The notes under the pieces are model-generated. The model was not told the origin of the DNA. It ran no database searches and saw only the letters and a program-made list of their open reading frames with translations. From Polynucleobacter sp. (GTDB taxonomy: Bacteria > Pseudomonadota > Gammaproteobacteria > Burkholderiales > Burkholderiaceae), in assembly GCA_024642065.1 (NCBI GenBank), contig JAHEBW010000004.1, positions 1 through 64,000 on the forward strand: DNA of 64,000 bases, in the 5' to 3' direction. The position numbers were made by a program, and so were the translations under genes. Below are positions 19,971 to 35,909 of the stretch, one piece after another. Position 1 is the stretch's first letter, and each line of letters starts with the position of its first letter.

Positions 19971-21052
19971 TGATCGGCTTTGCTGAATTCGCTGCATCGA
20001 TAGGGTTGTCAGAACTTCAGTTATTGCTTGGACTTATTGGCTTTGGCCTATTAATCATTTTGATGATTTATAACGCCTTACGTATTCGCAAAGCAGAAGT
20101 TGATGAAGTTGCTTTCACGGATGCAGAGGATATGAATGCAGTCATTGATTCTGCTCATTCATCTGATACGAGGGCTGAGCCGACTCTTGGGTTGCCATCA
20201 GCTACGAAAGTTAATAGTGATTTAGCCAGTGAAAAAATAGACTCACTGATTGATTGCGTGATCGCTATGAGATTTTCAGAGCCTATTACTGGTGAAGAAA
20301 TATTGACTGGCTTGAGCTCTTGGCCGAAGAATTCTCAGCATTTATGGATGTGTGAGGGCTTGGTTTCTCAATCTGCTGGTACAGATGCTCTCTGGGAAAA
20401 TATTCAAGCTTCAAGCAGTTACCTCGAGTTACAGGTTGCTGTTCAGTTGGCTAACAGAACAGGCCCAATTGGAGTCGTTGATTTATCAGATTTCGCATCT
20501 CGTGCACAAACTTTAGCCAATGCTTTGGATGCTGAAATTGATCTGCCACCTATTAATGATATTTTGGAAGAAGCTAAAGCGATTGATTCTTTTTCTGCGC
20601 AAAGTGATATTCAGTTGGGAATTACGGTTCAACCTAAAGCAGGATTATGGAATTTGAATGAAATTAAAAATTCCGTATCAAAAGCTGGATTCCAACTATC
20701 TCGAGATGGCCGTGAATATCATCGAATTATCTCTGGTTTAACTACTTATAAATTAATTGCAGACCAGTCTAATTTTTTGCGCGATGATTTAGATAAGCAA
20801 AATATTTCAGCAATTACCTTATTGTTGGATTTGCCAAAAGTTCCTCAAGAGATGAGCCCATTTAAAACCATGTTGAATGATGCTCATTTATTGGCTGAAT
20901 CTTTAAATGGACATTTAGTTGATGATGCAGGTCGACCTTTGGTTGATGAGGCTGTTTCAGCTATTCAGGCGCAGTTGGATCAAATCTATCAATCCATGTT
21001 CCAGCATGGCATTGCTGCCGGCAGCTCAACTGCTAGCCGTCTCTTTTCTTAA
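19970..21052 (+). CDS. zipA: Cell division protein ZipA-like
   Basis: 360 residues. One N-terminal membrane segment (about residues 13-38, LQLLLGLIGFGLLIILMIY) is followed by an acidic linker and a C-terminal ZipA FtsZ-binding domain (about 215-345) with LWNLNEIKNSVSKAGFQLSRDG. It tethers FtsZ to the inner membrane in gammaproteobacteria; betaproteobacterial homologues are more divergent, so the name is a family-level call. Placed between smc and ligA, the usual location in this group. Confidence 0.85.
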   Translation: MIGFAEFAASIGLSELQLLLGLIGFGLLIILMIYNALRIRKAEVDEVAFTDAEDMNAVIDSAHSSDTRAEPTLGLPSATKVNSDLASEKIDSLIDCVIAMRFSEPITGEEILTGLSSWPKNSQHLWMCEGLVSQSAGTDALWENIQASSSYLELQVAVQLANRTGPIGVVDLSDFASRAQTLANALDAEIDLPPINDILEEAKAIDSFSAQSDIQLGITVQPKAGLWNLNEIKNSVSKAGFQLSRDGREYHRIISGLTTYKLIADQSNFLRDDLDKQNISAITLLLDLPKVPQEMSPFKTMLNDAHLLAESLNGHLVDDAGRPLVDEAVSAIQAQLDQIYQSMFQHGIAAGSSTASRLFS

Positions 21053-25615
<4,563 letters not shown>

Positions 25616-25633
25616 GGATGGCGTGTTGATTTC

Positions 25634-26464
25634 TTAAGGTCTAAATTGAAGGCCAGCAACGCAGTCTGGCGGCTTGGGGCTGCCGTCAGAGAAAGTCAGA
25701 ACTTCAACGCCCGTCGAAGTTACTAAGCAAGTGTGCTCCCATTGTGCTGAAAGACTGCGATCCTTGGTTTTGACTGTCCATTGATCGGGCATTGTTCTGA
25801 TATCTCGTTTGCCCGCATTGATCATGGGCTCAATAGTAAAAGTCATCCCCTCATGAAGAGCTTGTCCCATCCCGGGTTTACCGTAGTGAACAATTTGAGG
25901 GTCATCATGGAAAACCTGACCAATGCCGTGACCGCAATATTCTCTGACAATTGAATATCCAGCAGCCTCAGCGTGCGTTTGAATAGCATGACCAATGTCA
26001 CCAAGAGTGCAGCCGGGTTTAACTTGAGCAATACCTAGCCACATGGCTTCATAGGTAATTTGAGCTAAGCGTTTGGCCATAATAGAAGGTTCACCGATCA
26101 TGAACATACGGCTCGTGTCACCAAAGTACCCATCCGGTGTTATCACAGTGATATCCAAGTTGACTGTGTCCCCATCCTTCAAAATCCTATCCCCAGGAAT
26201 CCCGTGGCAAATCACATCATTTACTGATGTACAGATTGATTTAGGGAATGGCGGGTAGCCAGGTGGCTGGTAATTAAGGGGGGCTGGAACGGTTTTTTGC
26301 ACATTAACCATGTATTCATGGCAAATTCGGTCTAATTCACCTGTTGTAACCCCTGTTTTAACAAACGGAGTGACGTGATCTAGGACTTCACTGGCTAAAC
26401 GGCCAGCTTCTCGCATACCAGCGATGAATTCTTGGGGGCTTGGTTTTTTGGTTTCGGTCAACAT
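25634..26464 (-). CDS. map: Methionine aminopeptidase, type I
   Basis: Removes the initiator Met from nascent proteins. The five metal ligands are visible: Asp in [18 protein letters not shown] (two), His in [13 protein letters not shown], Glu in [10 protein letters not shown] and Glu in WEHTCLVT. I start at the ATG at 26464 (MLTETKK), which has GGAT about 10 nt upstream; an alternative in-frame ATG at 26482 would add six residues. Divergent from rpsB, the standard arrangement in many proteobacteria. Confidence 0.93.
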   Translation of the reverse strand: MLTETKKPSPQEFIAGMREAGRLASEVLDHVTPFVKTGVTTGELDRICHEYMVNVQKTVPAPLNYQPPGYPPFPKSICTSVNDVICHGIPGDRILKDGDTVNLDITVITPDGYFGDTSRMFMIGEPSIMAKRLAQITYEAMWLGIAQVKPGCTLGDIGHAIQTHAEAAGYSIVREYCGHGIGQVFHDDPQIVHYGKPGMGQALHEGMTFTIEPMINAGKRDIRTMPDQWTVKTKDRSLSAQWEHTCLVTSTGVEVLTFSDGSPKPPDCVAGLQFRP

Positions 26465-26521
26465 ATGGCCATTATCCAGCATAAAACCATTGTTTTCATG
26501 GCTCTATCACTATTTTTGGGG

Positions 26522-26527
26522 TATAAT
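26522..26527 (+). promoter_or_regulatory. Putative -10 element of the rpsB promoter
   Basis: A perfect TATAAT preceded by TTTTTGGGG. No convincing -35 hexamer is seen at 16-18 bp spacing. Transcription from here would give a leader of about 105 nt before rpsB. Confidence 0.5.
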
Positions 26528-26563
26528 TTGCCTACTGTTTCAGATGGTCTGAAGCAGAATCAC

Positions 26564-26613
26564 GAACCAAGCCGTCCAGGGTGGCACTTTTTAGTGCAGT
26601 CAGGACTTGGTTC
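26564..26613 (+). promoter_or_regulatory. Structured 5' leader of rpsB
   Basis: Perfect 8-bp outer stem GAACCAAG (26564-26571) / CTTGGTTC (26606-26613), with an inner hairpin GCACT-TTTT-AGTGC (26584-26597). It lies in the rpsB leader, 25 nt before the start codon. In other proteobacteria S2 binds its own leader, so an autoregulatory role is plausible but inferred. Confidence 0.5.
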
Positions 26614-26638
26614 TAGACTTAACCCTCAGGAGATTTAC

Positions 26639-27388
26639 ATGTCAGTGACTATGCGTCAAATGCTAGAAGCCGGTTGCCATTTTGGGCACCAAACTCGCTT
26701 CTGGTCACCAAAGATGGCCCCTTATATTTTCGGTCATCGCAACAAAATTCATATTATTAACCTCGAAAAAACACTTCCAATGTATTTGGAAGCGCAAAAA
26801 GTTGTTCGTCAAATCGCGGCTAACCGCGGAACAATTTTGTTCGTAGGTACAAAGCGTCAGTCTAAAGAGATCATTGCAGAGGAAGCAGCTCGTGCTGGTA
26901 TGCCTTACGTTGATGCTCGTTGGTTAGGCGGTACTTTGACAAACTTCAAAACTGTTAAAGGCTCTATCAAGCGTCTTAAAGATATGACAGCTGCACGTGA
27001 AAACGGCGACTGGGAGCGTTTGTCTAAGAAAGAAGCTTTAACAACAAGCCGTGATATCGAGAAACTTGAGAAGTCATTGGGCGGTATCCAAGATATGGCT
27101 GGTACTCCAGACGCGATTTTCGTAGTTGACGTTGGTTACCATAAGATTGCTATTACAGAAGCTAAGAAATTAGGTATTCCTGTGATTGCTGTTGTTGATA
27201 CAAACCATTCACCTGAAGGTGTTGATTACATCATTCCTGGTAACGATGACTCAAGCAAAGCTGTTGCATTGTATGTTCGCGGTATGGCTGATGCCATTCT
27301 CGAAGGCAAAGCAAACGCTGTTCAGCAAGTTTTAGATGCTGTTAAGGGCGATGCTGAAGAGTTTGTTGAAGAAGGAAAGGGCGAGTAA
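26639..27388 (+). CDS. rpsB: 30S ribosomal protein S2
   Basis: 249 residues starting [22 protein letters not shown], the usual N-terminus. The open frame extends further upstream, but the ATG at 26639 is preceded by CAGGAG and matches the family start. S2 family segments [15 protein letters not shown] and [13 protein letters not shown] are present. One-base overlap with tsf (TAATG), as in the classical rpsB-tsf operon. Confidence 0.98.
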   Translation: MSVTMRQMLEAGCHFGHQTRFWSPKMAPYIFGHRNKIHIINLEKTLPMYLEAQKVVRQIAANRGTILFVGTKRQSKEIIAEEAARAGMPYVDARWLGGTLTNFKTVKGSIKRLKDMTAARENGDWERLSKKEALTTSRDIEKLEKSLGGIQDMAGTPDAIFVVDVGYHKIAITEAKKLGIPVIAVVDTNHSPEGVDYIIPGNDDSSKAVALYVRGMADAILEGKANAVQQVLDAVKGDAEEFVEEGKGE

Positions 27389-28269
27389 TGGCTGCAATTA
27401 CTGCTGCAATGGTTGGCGAGTTACGCGCTAAAACCGATGCTCCAATGATGGAGTGTAAAAAAGCATTGACTGAAGCTGATGGCGATATGGCCAAAGCTGA
27501 AGAAATTTTGCGTGTTAAGTTAGGTAGCAAGGCTGGTAAAGCTGCCTCACGTGTAACAGCAGAGGGTGTGATTACTGCTTTCATCAATGGCACAACAGGT
27601 GCTTTGCTTGAAGTTAACTGCGAAACAGACTTCGTTTCTAAGAATGATGACTTCTTAGCATTAAGCAATGCTTGTGCTCAATTGATCGCTGAGAAAAACC
27701 CAGCTGACGTAGCTGCTTTGTCTGGTTTGCCATATGCTGGCAAGACAGTTGAAGAAGTACGTGCTGAGTTGATCGGTCGTATCGGTGAAAACATGTCTTT
27801 ACGTCGTTTCACACGTTTTTCAGGTGAGAACAAGTTAGTTTCATATTTGCACGGTACACGTATCGGCGTGATGGTTGAGTACACCGGTGATGACACTGCT
27901 GCTAAAGATGTAGCGATGCATATTGCTGCTATGAAGCCAATCGCTTTGTCATCTGCTGATGTTCCAGCGGACAAAATTGCTACTGAAAAGAGCGTTGCTG
28001 AATTGAAGGCTGCTGAATCTGGCAAGCCAGCTGAAATCGTTGCTAAGATGGTTGAAGGTTCAGTTCAGAAATACTTGAAAGAAGTATCTTTGTTAAATCA
28101 AACTTTCGTTAAAAACGACAAGCAAACTGTAGAGCAAATGTTGAAGGCAGCAAATACAACAATTAAGAGCTTTACGATGTATGTTGTTGGTGAAGGTATT
28201 GAGAAGCGTCAAGATGACTTCGCAGCTGAAGTTGCTGCGCAAGTAGCTGCTGCAAAAGCCACGGCCTAA
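27388..28269 (+). CDS. tsf: Translation elongation factor Ts
   Basis: Guanine-nucleotide exchange factor for EF-Tu. 293 residues, with an N-terminal UBA-like domain ([19 protein letters not shown]) and the conserved [15 protein letters not shown] core. Cotranscribed with rpsB; a GC-rich hairpin separates it from pyrH. Confidence 0.98.
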   Translation: MAAITAAMVGELRAKTDAPMMECKKALTEADGDMAKAEEILRVKLGSKAGKAASRVTAEGVITAFINGTTGALLEVNCETDFVSKNDDFLALSNACAQLIAEKNPADVAALSGLPYAGKTVEEVRAELIGRIGENMSLRRFTRFSGENKLVSYLHGTRIGVMVEYTGDDTAAKDVAMHIAAMKPIALSSADVPADKIATEKSVAELKAAESGKPAEIVAKMVEGSVQKYLKEVSLLNQTFVKNDKQTVEQMLKAANTTIKSFTMYVVGEGIEKRQDDFAAEVAAQVAAAKATA

Positions 28270-28288
28270 GTAGTACATGTAGTTCGAC

Positions 28289-28319
28289 AAGGGCACGGGG
28301 TGAAAACCTTCGTGCCCTT
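28289..28319 (+). terminator. Hairpin between tsf and pyrH (terminator or attenuator)
   Basis: AAGGGCACG / CGTGCCCTT, a perfect 9-bp stem around a 13-nt loop that can pair further (GGG/ACC). It is followed by TATACTTT rather than a strong U run, so partial read-through into pyrH is likely. Confidence 0.6.
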
Positions 28320-28337
28320 TATACTTTCGGAACTTGA

Positions 28338-29078
<741 letters not shown>

Positions 29079-29098
29079 GAGGTATAGAGGAAAACAAG

Positions 29099-29659
29099 AT
29101 GTCTTCAACAGAAATCAAAAAAAATACAGAACAAAAAATGACCAAATCGATTGATTCATTGAAATCGAATTTGCAAAAAATTAGAACAGGTCGTGCTCAT
29201 CCGGGTATTTTGGAGCAGATCAATGTGGACTATTACGGTAACCCAACACCATTAGCTCAGGTAGCCAACTTAGGTTTAGCTGATGCCAGAACTTTAACTG
29301 TTCAGCCATGGGAAAAAAGCATGATGGGTGCCGTTGAAAAGGCTATCCGCGAATCAGATTTAGGTTTGAATCCAGCAACACAAGGCAACATTATTCGCGT
29401 TCCAATGCCAGCACTAACTGAAGAGCGCCGCAAAGAGTTAACAAAGGTGGTTAAAGGTGAGGGTGAGGATGCCAAGATTGCTGTTCGTAACCTTCGTCGT
29501 GACGCTAATGAGTCATTAAAGAAATTAGCAAAAGATAAAGATATTTCAGAAGATGAAGAGCGTCGTTCGCAAGATGAGGTTCAAAAAATGACAGATCGCT
29601 TCGTTACTGAAATCGATAAAATCATCGTTGAAAAAGAAAAAGAGATCATGACTGTTTAG
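29099..29659 (+). CDS. frr: Ribosome recycling factor
   Basis: 186 residues, the standard length. Splits post-termination ribosomes with EF-G. Family segments [14 protein letters not shown] and [18 protein letters not shown] are clear. Preceded by GAGG at moderate spacing. Confidence 0.97.
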   Translation: MSSTEIKKNTEQKMTKSIDSLKSNLQKIRTGRAHPGILEQINVDYYGNPTPLAQVANLGLADARTLTVQPWEKSMMGAVEKAIRESDLGLNPATQGNIIRVPMPALTEERRKELTKVVKGEGEDAKIAVRNLRRDANESLKKLAKDKDISEDEERRSQDEVQKMTDRFVTEIDKIIVEKEKEIMTV

Positions 29660-29682
29660 GCTAAGGCTTAAATAGAATCTCC

Positions 29683-30471
29683 ATGAGAAAAAAATTATCC
29701 AGCATGATTCACACTAGCTCCACTCAAGATGTTCCTGAGGTTGCTGGTGTGCCTAAGCATGTTGCGATCATTATGGATGGCAATGGCCGCTGGGCTACTA
29801 AGCGATTTTTACCCCGCGTAGCTGGTCATTCTCAAGGTTTGGATACGGTTCGAAAAATTGTCAAAGAGTGCGGTGACAAGGGTGTTGAGTATCTAACCCT
29901 ATTTGCATTTAGCTCAGAAAACTGGCGGCGTCCAGCTGAAGAAGTTGGTTTCTTAATGAAACTATTTCTCACTGCTCTAGAAAAAGAAATTACTCGCCTT
30001 CACCGCAATAATGTTCGACTCAGATTGATTGGGGATCTATCTCGATTTGATCCACTTATTCAGGAGCGCGTTGCTGCAGCTGAGGCCCGTACAGCAGAAA
30101 ATACAGGTCTCAATTTAACTATTGCAGCTAACTATGGCGGACGCTGGGATATTCTCCAGGCAGTCTCAGCCTGTATCAAGGCTAATCCGAATCTCGATCC
30201 TGATGCTATTAATGAAGAGTTTTTGGCCCCCTATTTATCCATGCCTTATGCGCCAGAGCCTGACCTGTTTATTAGAACTGGTGGGGAGCAGCGCATTAGT
30301 AATTTCCTACTTTGGCAGCTAGCTTATACAGAGCTTTATTTCACAGATGTTCTATGGCCTGATTTTGATACTCAGGAACTTCAGAATTCATTTGACTGGT
30401 ATCGGGATAGAGAGCGACGTTTTGGTCGAACAAGTGCGCAAGTTGTTAGTGCTCAAGAGACAGGGAAATAA
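29683..30471 (+). CDS. uppS: Isoprenyl (undecaprenyl) diphosphate synthase
   Basis: cis-prenyltransferase that makes the C55 lipid carrier for peptidoglycan and LPS. 262 residues. The catalytic segment [13 protein letters not shown] and the substrate-binding [18 protein letters not shown] are present. An internal ATG at 29704 is a possible alternative start; neither has a strong Shine-Dalgarno sequence. Confidence 0.95.
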   Translation: MRKKLSSMIHTSSTQDVPEVAGVPKHVAIIMDGNGRWATKRFLPRVAGHSQGLDTVRKIVKECGDKGVEYLTLFAFSSENWRRPAEEVGFLMKLFLTALEKEITRLHRNNVRLRLIGDLSRFDPLIQERVAAAEARTAENTGLNLTIAANYGGRWDILQAVSACIKANPNLDPDAINEEFLAPYLSMPYAPEPDLFIRTGGEQRISNFLLWQLAYTELYFTDVLWPDFDTQELQNSFDWYRDRERRFGRTSAQVVSAQETGK

Positions 30472-30477
30472 GCTCTT

Positions 30478-31320
30478 ATGTTGAAAGCTCGAGTCTTAAC
30501 AGCACTAGCATTATTGGCCATTTTTTTGCCGGTTCTTTGGTTTGCTCCTCTCATTTGGTTAGGGGTATTAATGGCTGTTGTTATTACTTTGGCAGCCTGG
30601 GAATGGTGGCGACTTTTATTCCCGCAAAATCCTAAGAGAGCTGTTTCTTATGCAGGACTTTGCTTATTAAGCCTGAGCGCCTGGTTTATGTATGCAGGTA
30701 TGCAAGCGATTCAGGTATTGCTGTGGTTCACACTGGCTTTTTGGTTATTGGTTGTGCCAGTATTGATGAGTCGTGCGCTTGATCTCAATATGCAATTTTG
30801 GCGTTGGCCACTTGCTATTGCTGGACTATTTATTTTGCCAGCTTGTTGGTTTGCATTGATGCATTTACGAGCAATCAGCATGACGCTATTTTTATCTGTT
30901 CTGGTTTTAGTCTGGGCCGCAGATATTGGCGCTTACTTTGCGGGCAAGACTTTTGGTAAACATAAATTAGCCATTCGCTTAAGTCCGGGTAAATCGATAG
31001 AGGGCGCAATTGGCGGATGTCTATTAGTTCTATTGATTGCAATCTTAGGGTCTTCCTATTTTTCAGACTTTGAATTGTTTCAACATAATTTCTTTGACTT
31101 GATTCAAGGAAAATTAGGCTGGGCTGGGATGTTAGCTCTGACTGTTTTATTGGTGGCCATGAGTATTCAAGGTGACTTGTTTGAATCGCAGCTCAAGCGA
31201 ATTGCTGGGGTCAAGGACAGTAGTGCCTTATTGCCTGGGCATGGTGGTTTTTTAGATCGTATTGATGCCTTATTACCTGTGCTACCTCTGGCCGGTCTGA
31301 TTGTTGCCTTGATTGCTTAA
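30478..31320 (+). CDS. cdsA: Phosphatidate cytidylyltransferase
   Basis: Makes CDP-diacylglycerol from phosphatidate and CTP. 280-residue polytopic membrane protein with about eight membrane segments. The family signature near the C-terminus is visible as SQLKRIAGVKDS...LLPGHGGFLDRIDAL, with conserved Lys-Arg, Lys-Asp and Asp-Arg-Asp residues. It is 6 nt after uppS. Confidence 0.95.
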   Translation: MLKARVLTALALLAIFLPVLWFAPLIWLGVLMAVVITLAAWEWWRLLFPQNPKRAVSYAGLCLLSLSAWFMYAGMQAIQVLLWFTLAFWLLVVPVLMSRALDLNMQFWRWPLAIAGLFILPACWFALMHLRAISMTLFLSVLVLVWAADIGAYFAGKTFGKHKLAIRLSPGKSIEGAIGGCLLVLLIAILGSSYFSDFELFQHNFFDLIQGKLGWAGMLALTVLLVAMSIQGDLFESQLKRIAGVKDSSALLPGHGGFLDRIDALLPVLPLAGLIVALIA

Positions 31321-31321
31321 T

Positions 31322-32521
31322 ATGAGACATATCTGTGTTTTAGGATCAACTGGCTCAATTGGTGTTAACACGCTCAATGTGGTTAGAGAGCATCCAGATT
31401 TATTTTCTATCAAAGCATTAACTGCTCATAGCAATGTGGAAATATTGGCACAACAGTGTCAGGAATTTCAACCAGAACTTGCTGTTGTTGGAACTGCAAC
31501 AGCTGCTCAAGCTTTAGAAGCCCAACTAGCAACCTTAAGTTTGAAAACCAAAGTTGCTTATGGTGCAAATGCTTTGATTGATGCTGCAACCTTGTCATCT
31601 GTTAACACAGTGATGGCTGCCATTGTTGGCGCAGCAGGGCTTGTACCAACTATCGAAGCAGCGAAGGCTGGCAAAAGAATTTTGCTTGCCAATAAAGAAG
31701 CGCTAGTGATGTCAGGTGATATTTTTATGTCCGCCATCAAAGAAAGTGGTGCGGAGTTATTGCCGATTGATAGTGAACATAATGCCATCTATCAATGCCT
31801 ACCTGATGCAAACACTTCGAATGGTGGAAGCCGTGGTGTCTACGGCGATTTGGGCGTATCTGAAATTTTGCTAACTGCTTCTGGCGGACCTTTTAGGAAT
31901 ACGTCCTTCGAAGATTTACAGAAGGTGACACCAGCGCAAGCATGTGCTCATCCCAACTGGGTCATGGGTCGGAAAATTTCAGTTGATTCAGCAACCATGA
32001 TGAATAAGGGTCTTGAAGTGATTGAGGCTCATTATTTATTTGGTTTGGATAGTCAGTTCATCCAAGTTCTGATCCATCCTCAAAGTGTTATTCATTCCAT
32101 GGTGAGATATGTTGACGGTTCAGTGATTGCTCAACTGGGGCAGCCCGACATGAAAACGCCTATTGCATATGGCTTAGCTTGGCCTCATCGTATTGATGCC
32201 GGTGTAGAGGCTTTAGATTTCATGCGCTTAAAGGGCCTCAGTTTTGAAGAGGCTGATCACCATCGTTTTCCATGTTTAGCTCTTGCGTACAAGGCTATGG
32301 AAATGGGGGGTGTGATGCCTACGGTTCTAAATGCTGCCAATGAAATTGCTGTGACAGCCTTTTTAGATGAGCAATTAAAGTTTCTTGATATATCTCATGT
32401 TGTAGAAGAGACCTTGACAAGGTTTAAGACTCATCCAGCAAATTCACTAGAAACAATCTTAAATGCTGATCATGAAGCCAGGATCCTGGCGCAAGAAGCT
32501 ATGAAGGGCATGATGCAATGA
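31322..32521 (+). CDS. dxr: 1-deoxy-D-xylulose 5-phosphate reductoisomerase
   Basis: Second step of the MEP isoprenoid pathway (NADPH-dependent). 399 residues. The nucleotide-binding VLGSTGSIGVNTLNV motif is at the N-terminus; catalytic segments are PIDSEHNAIYQCL and ISVDSATMMNKGLEVIEAH. I use the ATG at 31322; an in-frame TTG at 31313 would overlap cdsA. It supplies isoprenoid precursor to uppS encoded two genes upstream. Overlaps rseP by 4 nt. Confidence 0.95.
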   Translation: MRHICVLGSTGSIGVNTLNVVREHPDLFSIKALTAHSNVEILAQQCQEFQPELAVVGTATAAQALEAQLATLSLKTKVAYGANALIDAATLSSVNTVMAAIVGAAGLVPTIEAAKAGKRILLANKEALVMSGDIFMSAIKESGAELLPIDSEHNAIYQCLPDANTSNGGSRGVYGDLGVSEILLTASGGPFRNTSFEDLQKVTPAQACAHPNWVMGRKISVDSATMMNKGLEVIEAHYLFGLDSQFIQVLIHPQSVIHSMVRYVDGSVIAQLGQPDMKTPIAYGLAWPHRIDAGVEALDFMRLKGLSFEEADHHRFPCLALAYKAMEMGGVMPTVLNAANEIAVTAFLDEQLKFLDISHVVEETLTRFKTHPANSLETILNADHEARILAQEAMKGMMQ

Positions 32522-33588
32522 ACGCCTTGTGGAGCTTATTAGCTTTTCTTGTCGCCTTGGGCGTGTTGGTCAGTTTTCATGAATTGGGGCATTACTCGGC
32601 CGCTAAATTTTGCGGCGTTAAAGTTCTTAAGTTCTCTGTCGGTTTTGGTGGATCGATTTGGAAGTATCAAAAAGATGTGAACTCAACAGAGTGGGCTATT
32701 AGCAGTATTCCTTTGGGTGGATACGTCAAAATGGATGACGAGTCCTTTAAGTCTAAAAAACTATGGCAACGTTCTTTGATTGTTGCAGCAGGACCTATTG
32801 CTAATTTTTTATTAGCGATTCTATTTTTGACAGTTTTATTTAGCTCAGGCGTTCCTCAGTTACCTGCAAAGATGGTGGACCCTGCAAAAGACACTTTGGC
32901 CTATGAGGTAGGTATATATGCAGGAGACCAAATCACTGGCTGGAAATCAGAAGGTGAGCAGTCCTTTAGGCCAATAGCGAGTTGGAACCAACTTCGTTGG
33001 CGTTTAATGGATGCTTTAACGGCACAAAAGAGCTTTTCCTTGGAAGTTCTGGACATCCAAAAGAAGCCACAACTTATTGTTTTTAATAAAGAAAAGCTGC
33101 CAAAACTATCTCCTAATACCGATCCAATTTCTCAATTGGGCTTAAAACCAGATACTTCAGAGCCGATTGAGTGGTTTGAATTACGCCTAAACCCCATTCA
33201 GTCAATTTTTACAGCCTCAGAAAGAGTCTGGGATATCAGTGTGGTCTCTGTTCGAATGCTAGCTGGGATCTTTACAGGTGAATCGTCTATGAAGCAATTA
33301 GGCGGCCCCTTGAGCATTGCTGATATGGCTGGCAAATCAGCCCAGGTTGGCTGGCAATCTTATTTAGGCTTTTTAGCCCTTATTAGCATTAGTTTAGGCA
33401 TTCTTAATTTGCTACCTTTCCCCATGCTAGATGGTGGTCAGCTACTGTATGATGTATGGGAGTTAATCACAGGAAAAAGGCTTCCTGAGTCCTGGCAAAA
33501 TGTACTACAAAGAATTGGAGTGGCCGGCCTAATGCTGTTGACGGTGCTGGCTTTGTTTAATGATATTTCTAGATTGTTTTTACGTTGA
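32518..33588 (+). CDS. rseP: Site-2 metalloprotease RseP
   Basis: Intramembrane zinc protease that cleaves anti-sigma factors such as RseA. 356 residues, shorter than the E. coli protein. Zinc motif FHELGHY in the first membrane segment, a PDZ region in the middle, and the third-ligand motif LLPFPMLDGGQL near the C-terminus. Start overlaps the dxr stop (ATGA); its stop overlaps the bamA start. Confidence 0.94.
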   Translation: MNALWSLLAFLVALGVLVSFHELGHYSAAKFCGVKVLKFSVGFGGSIWKYQKDVNSTEWAISSIPLGGYVKMDDESFKSKKLWQRSLIVAAGPIANFLLAILFLTVLFSSGVPQLPAKMVDPAKDTLAYEVGIYAGDQITGWKSEGEQSFRPIASWNQLRWRLMDALTAQKSFSLEVLDIQKKPQLIVFNKEKLPKLSPNTDPISQLGLKPDTSEPIEWFELRLNPIQSIFTASERVWDISVVSVRMLAGIFTGESSMKQLGGPLSIADMAGKSAQVGWQSYLGFLALISISLGILNLLPFPMLDGGQLLYDVWELITGKRLPESWQNVLQRIGVAGLMLLTVLALFNDISRLFLR

Positions 33589-35891
33589 AACCAAGTAAAA
33601 AATTAATACTGACTCCTTTGGCTGCTATTGCAGCCAGTTTGATATCTGGCCATGCATTGGCTGCTGACCCATTTGTGGTTAAGGACATTCGTGTAGAAGG
33701 TTTGCAACGAGTTGAACCTGGCACAGTCTTTAGCTATTTGCCAGTTCGTGTTGGTGAGACTTTTACGGATGACAAGGGTGCAGATGCCATTCGAGCACTC
33801 TATAACACTGGCTTTTTTAAAGACGTCAAAGTTGAATCAGAAAACCAAGTTTTAGTTATCTCGGTAGAAGAGCGCCCAGCGATCTCATTAGTTGATTTCA
33901 CAGGCCTTAAAGAGTTTGATAAAGATGGTTTGAAGAAATCATTGAAAGCAGCTGGCATCACTGATGGCCGTTACTACGACAAGTCGATTATTGATAAAGC
34001 TGAGCAAGAGCTTAAGAAGCAGTACATCTCACGTGGTTTTTACGGCGCAGATATTAAAACGACCGTGACGCCAGTTGATAGAAATAGGGTGGCGATTCTC
34101 TTTAACGTTGAAGAGGGTGAAGTTTCAAAAATCAAACTAATCAATATCAATGGTGCAAAAGCATTCAAAGAGGCAGATCTACGCGATGAAATGCAACTGT
34201 CACCAGGTAACTGGTTATCTTGGTATACCAAAAACAATCTTTACTCCAAGCAAAAGTTAGTTGCTGACTTAGAGGCTATCCGTTCTTTCTACCTAAGCCG
34301 TGGTTACTTAGAGTTCGTTATCGAGTCAACTCAAGTATCTATCTCATCTGATAAAACTGAAATGTATCTCAGCATTAATATCAGAGAGGGTGTTCAGTAC
34401 AAGGTATCTAGCATCAAATTAGCTGGTGAATTACTGGGCAAGGAAGAGGAATTAAACAAACTACTTCAAATTAAACCTGGTGAAACATTTTCATCAAGCA
34501 AGTTAACAGCTTCAACTACAGCTATCGCCGATAAATTGGGCGCTTATGGCTATGCTTTTGCATCCACAACACCAACTAATAATCTCAATAGAGAAAAGCA
34601 GTTAGTTGATCTAACTTTGACTGTTGACCCAGGTAAGCGCACCTATGTTCGCAAGGTAAACGTTCTTGGTAATTTGAAAACTCGTGACGAGGTGATTCGT
34701 CGCGAAATTAGACAACTTGAGAGTTCTTGGTATGACAGTGAGAAGCTCAAGTTATCAAAAGATCGAGTGAACAGAACTGGATATTTCACAGAAGTTGATA
34801 TTTCAAATGAAGAAGTACCAAATACAACTGATCAAATTGACGTTAATTTAAAAGTGGCTGAAAAGCCGACCGGTTCATTGAGTCTTGGAGCTGGTTTCTC
34901 TTCTACCGATAAGTTAATTTTAAGCGCTGGTATTTCACAAGAAAATGCTTTTGGTACTGGTACGAGCATTGGTTTAAACGTTAATACGGGTAAAACTAAT
35001 CGTACGATCGCTCTTTCTAATTACGATCCATACTTCACTGAAGATGGTATCAGCCGATTTACAGAGTTGTACACGCGCTCCAATATGCCTTTGTATTACA
35101 CGGGAGACACTGAATACAAAATTCAGACAACTGGTGCCAGCTTTAAGTTAGGCGTTCCTTATTCTGAAATCGATCGTGTTTTCTTTGGTATTGGTGCTGA
35201 GCAGTTGAATTTAACAACTAGTATCAATACCCCTCAGGCATATCTGAACTATAAGAATGAATATGGAGAGAACACCCTCAATATTCCATTAACTGTCGGT
35301 TGGTCTCGTGATGGTCGTGATAGTGCATTGGTACCTTCACGTGGTGTCTACCAACAGGTAAGCTTGGAATTTGGCACTGCTCTTGGCGATCTTCAATACT
35401 ACCGTGGTTATTATCAGCACCAGTATTTCTACCCATTACTAAAGGGTAATGTGATCTCTCTTAATGGTGAGATTGGATACGGTGACACCTATAACGGCAA
35501 GGCCTTCCCGATTACCAAGAACTACTACGTTGGTGGTATTGGCTCTGTTAGGGGCTATGAGCCTGGCTCACTTGGTCCGCAAACTCAAAGCACAACAACT
35601 GGAATTTGGAGTCCAACCGGAGGATCATCAAAGATGATTCTTAATGCTGAATACACATTCCCAATTCCTGGATCTGGTGTTGATAAAACATTGAGATTAT
35701 TTGGCTTCTTCGATGCGGGTAATGTTTTTGATAGCACAATTAATCCATCAGAACTCAAAAAATCTTATGGTTTTGGTCTTTCTTGGATCTCACCATTGGG
35801 TCCGTTAAAATTTAGCTATGGTATGCCTATTAGCAGCAAGCCAGAGGACCGTTTACAGCGATTCCAATTCCAAATTGGTACCGCGTTCTAA
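33585..35891 (+). CDS. bamA: Outer membrane protein assembly factor BamA
   Basis: 768 residues: a signal peptide ending HALAAD, five POTRA repeats (about residues 27-430) and a 16-strand beta-barrel ending in FQIGTAF with the C-terminal aromatic needed for insertion. The barrel contains the conserved VRGYEPGSLGP lid-loop segment. Translation starts at a TTG whose last two bases belong to the rseP stop; no in-frame ATG is available before the signal peptide. Confidence 0.96.
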   Translation: MKPSKKLILTPLAAIAASLISGHALAADPFVVKDIRVEGLQRVEPGTVFSYLPVRVGETFTDDKGADAIRALYNTGFFKDVKVESENQVLVISVEERPAISLVDFTGLKEFDKDGLKKSLKAAGITDGRYYDKSIIDKAEQELKKQYISRGFYGADIKTTVTPVDRNRVAILFNVEEGEVSKIKLININGAKAFKEADLRDEMQLSPGNWLSWYTKNNLYSKQKLVADLEAIRSFYLSRGYLEFVIESTQVSISSDKTEMYLSINIREGVQYKVSSIKLAGELLGKEEELNKLLQIKPGETFSSSKLTASTTAIADKLGAYGYAFASTTPTNNLNREKQLVDLTLTVDPGKRTYVRKVNVLGNLKTRDEVIRREIRQLESSWYDSEKLKLSKDRVNRTGYFTEVDISNEEVPNTTDQIDVNLKVAEKPTGSLSLGAGFSSTDKLILSAGISQENAFGTGTSIGLNVNTGKTNRTIALSNYDPYFTEDGISRFTELYTRSNMPLYYTGDTEYKIQTTGASFKLGVPYSEIDRVFFGIGAEQLNLTTSINTPQAYLNYKNEYGENTLNIPLTVGWSRDGRDSALVPSRGVYQQVSLEFGTALGDLQYYRGYYQHQYFYPLLKGNVISLNGEIGYGDTYNGKAFPITKNYYVGGIGSVRGYEPGSLGPQTQSTTTGIWSPTGGSSKMILNAEYTFPIPGSGVDKTLRLFGFFDAGNVFDSTINPSELKKSYGFGLSWISPLGPLKFSYGMPISSKPEDRLQRFQFQIGTAF

Positions 35892-35909
35892 TTTATTAAA
35901 GGTATATGT

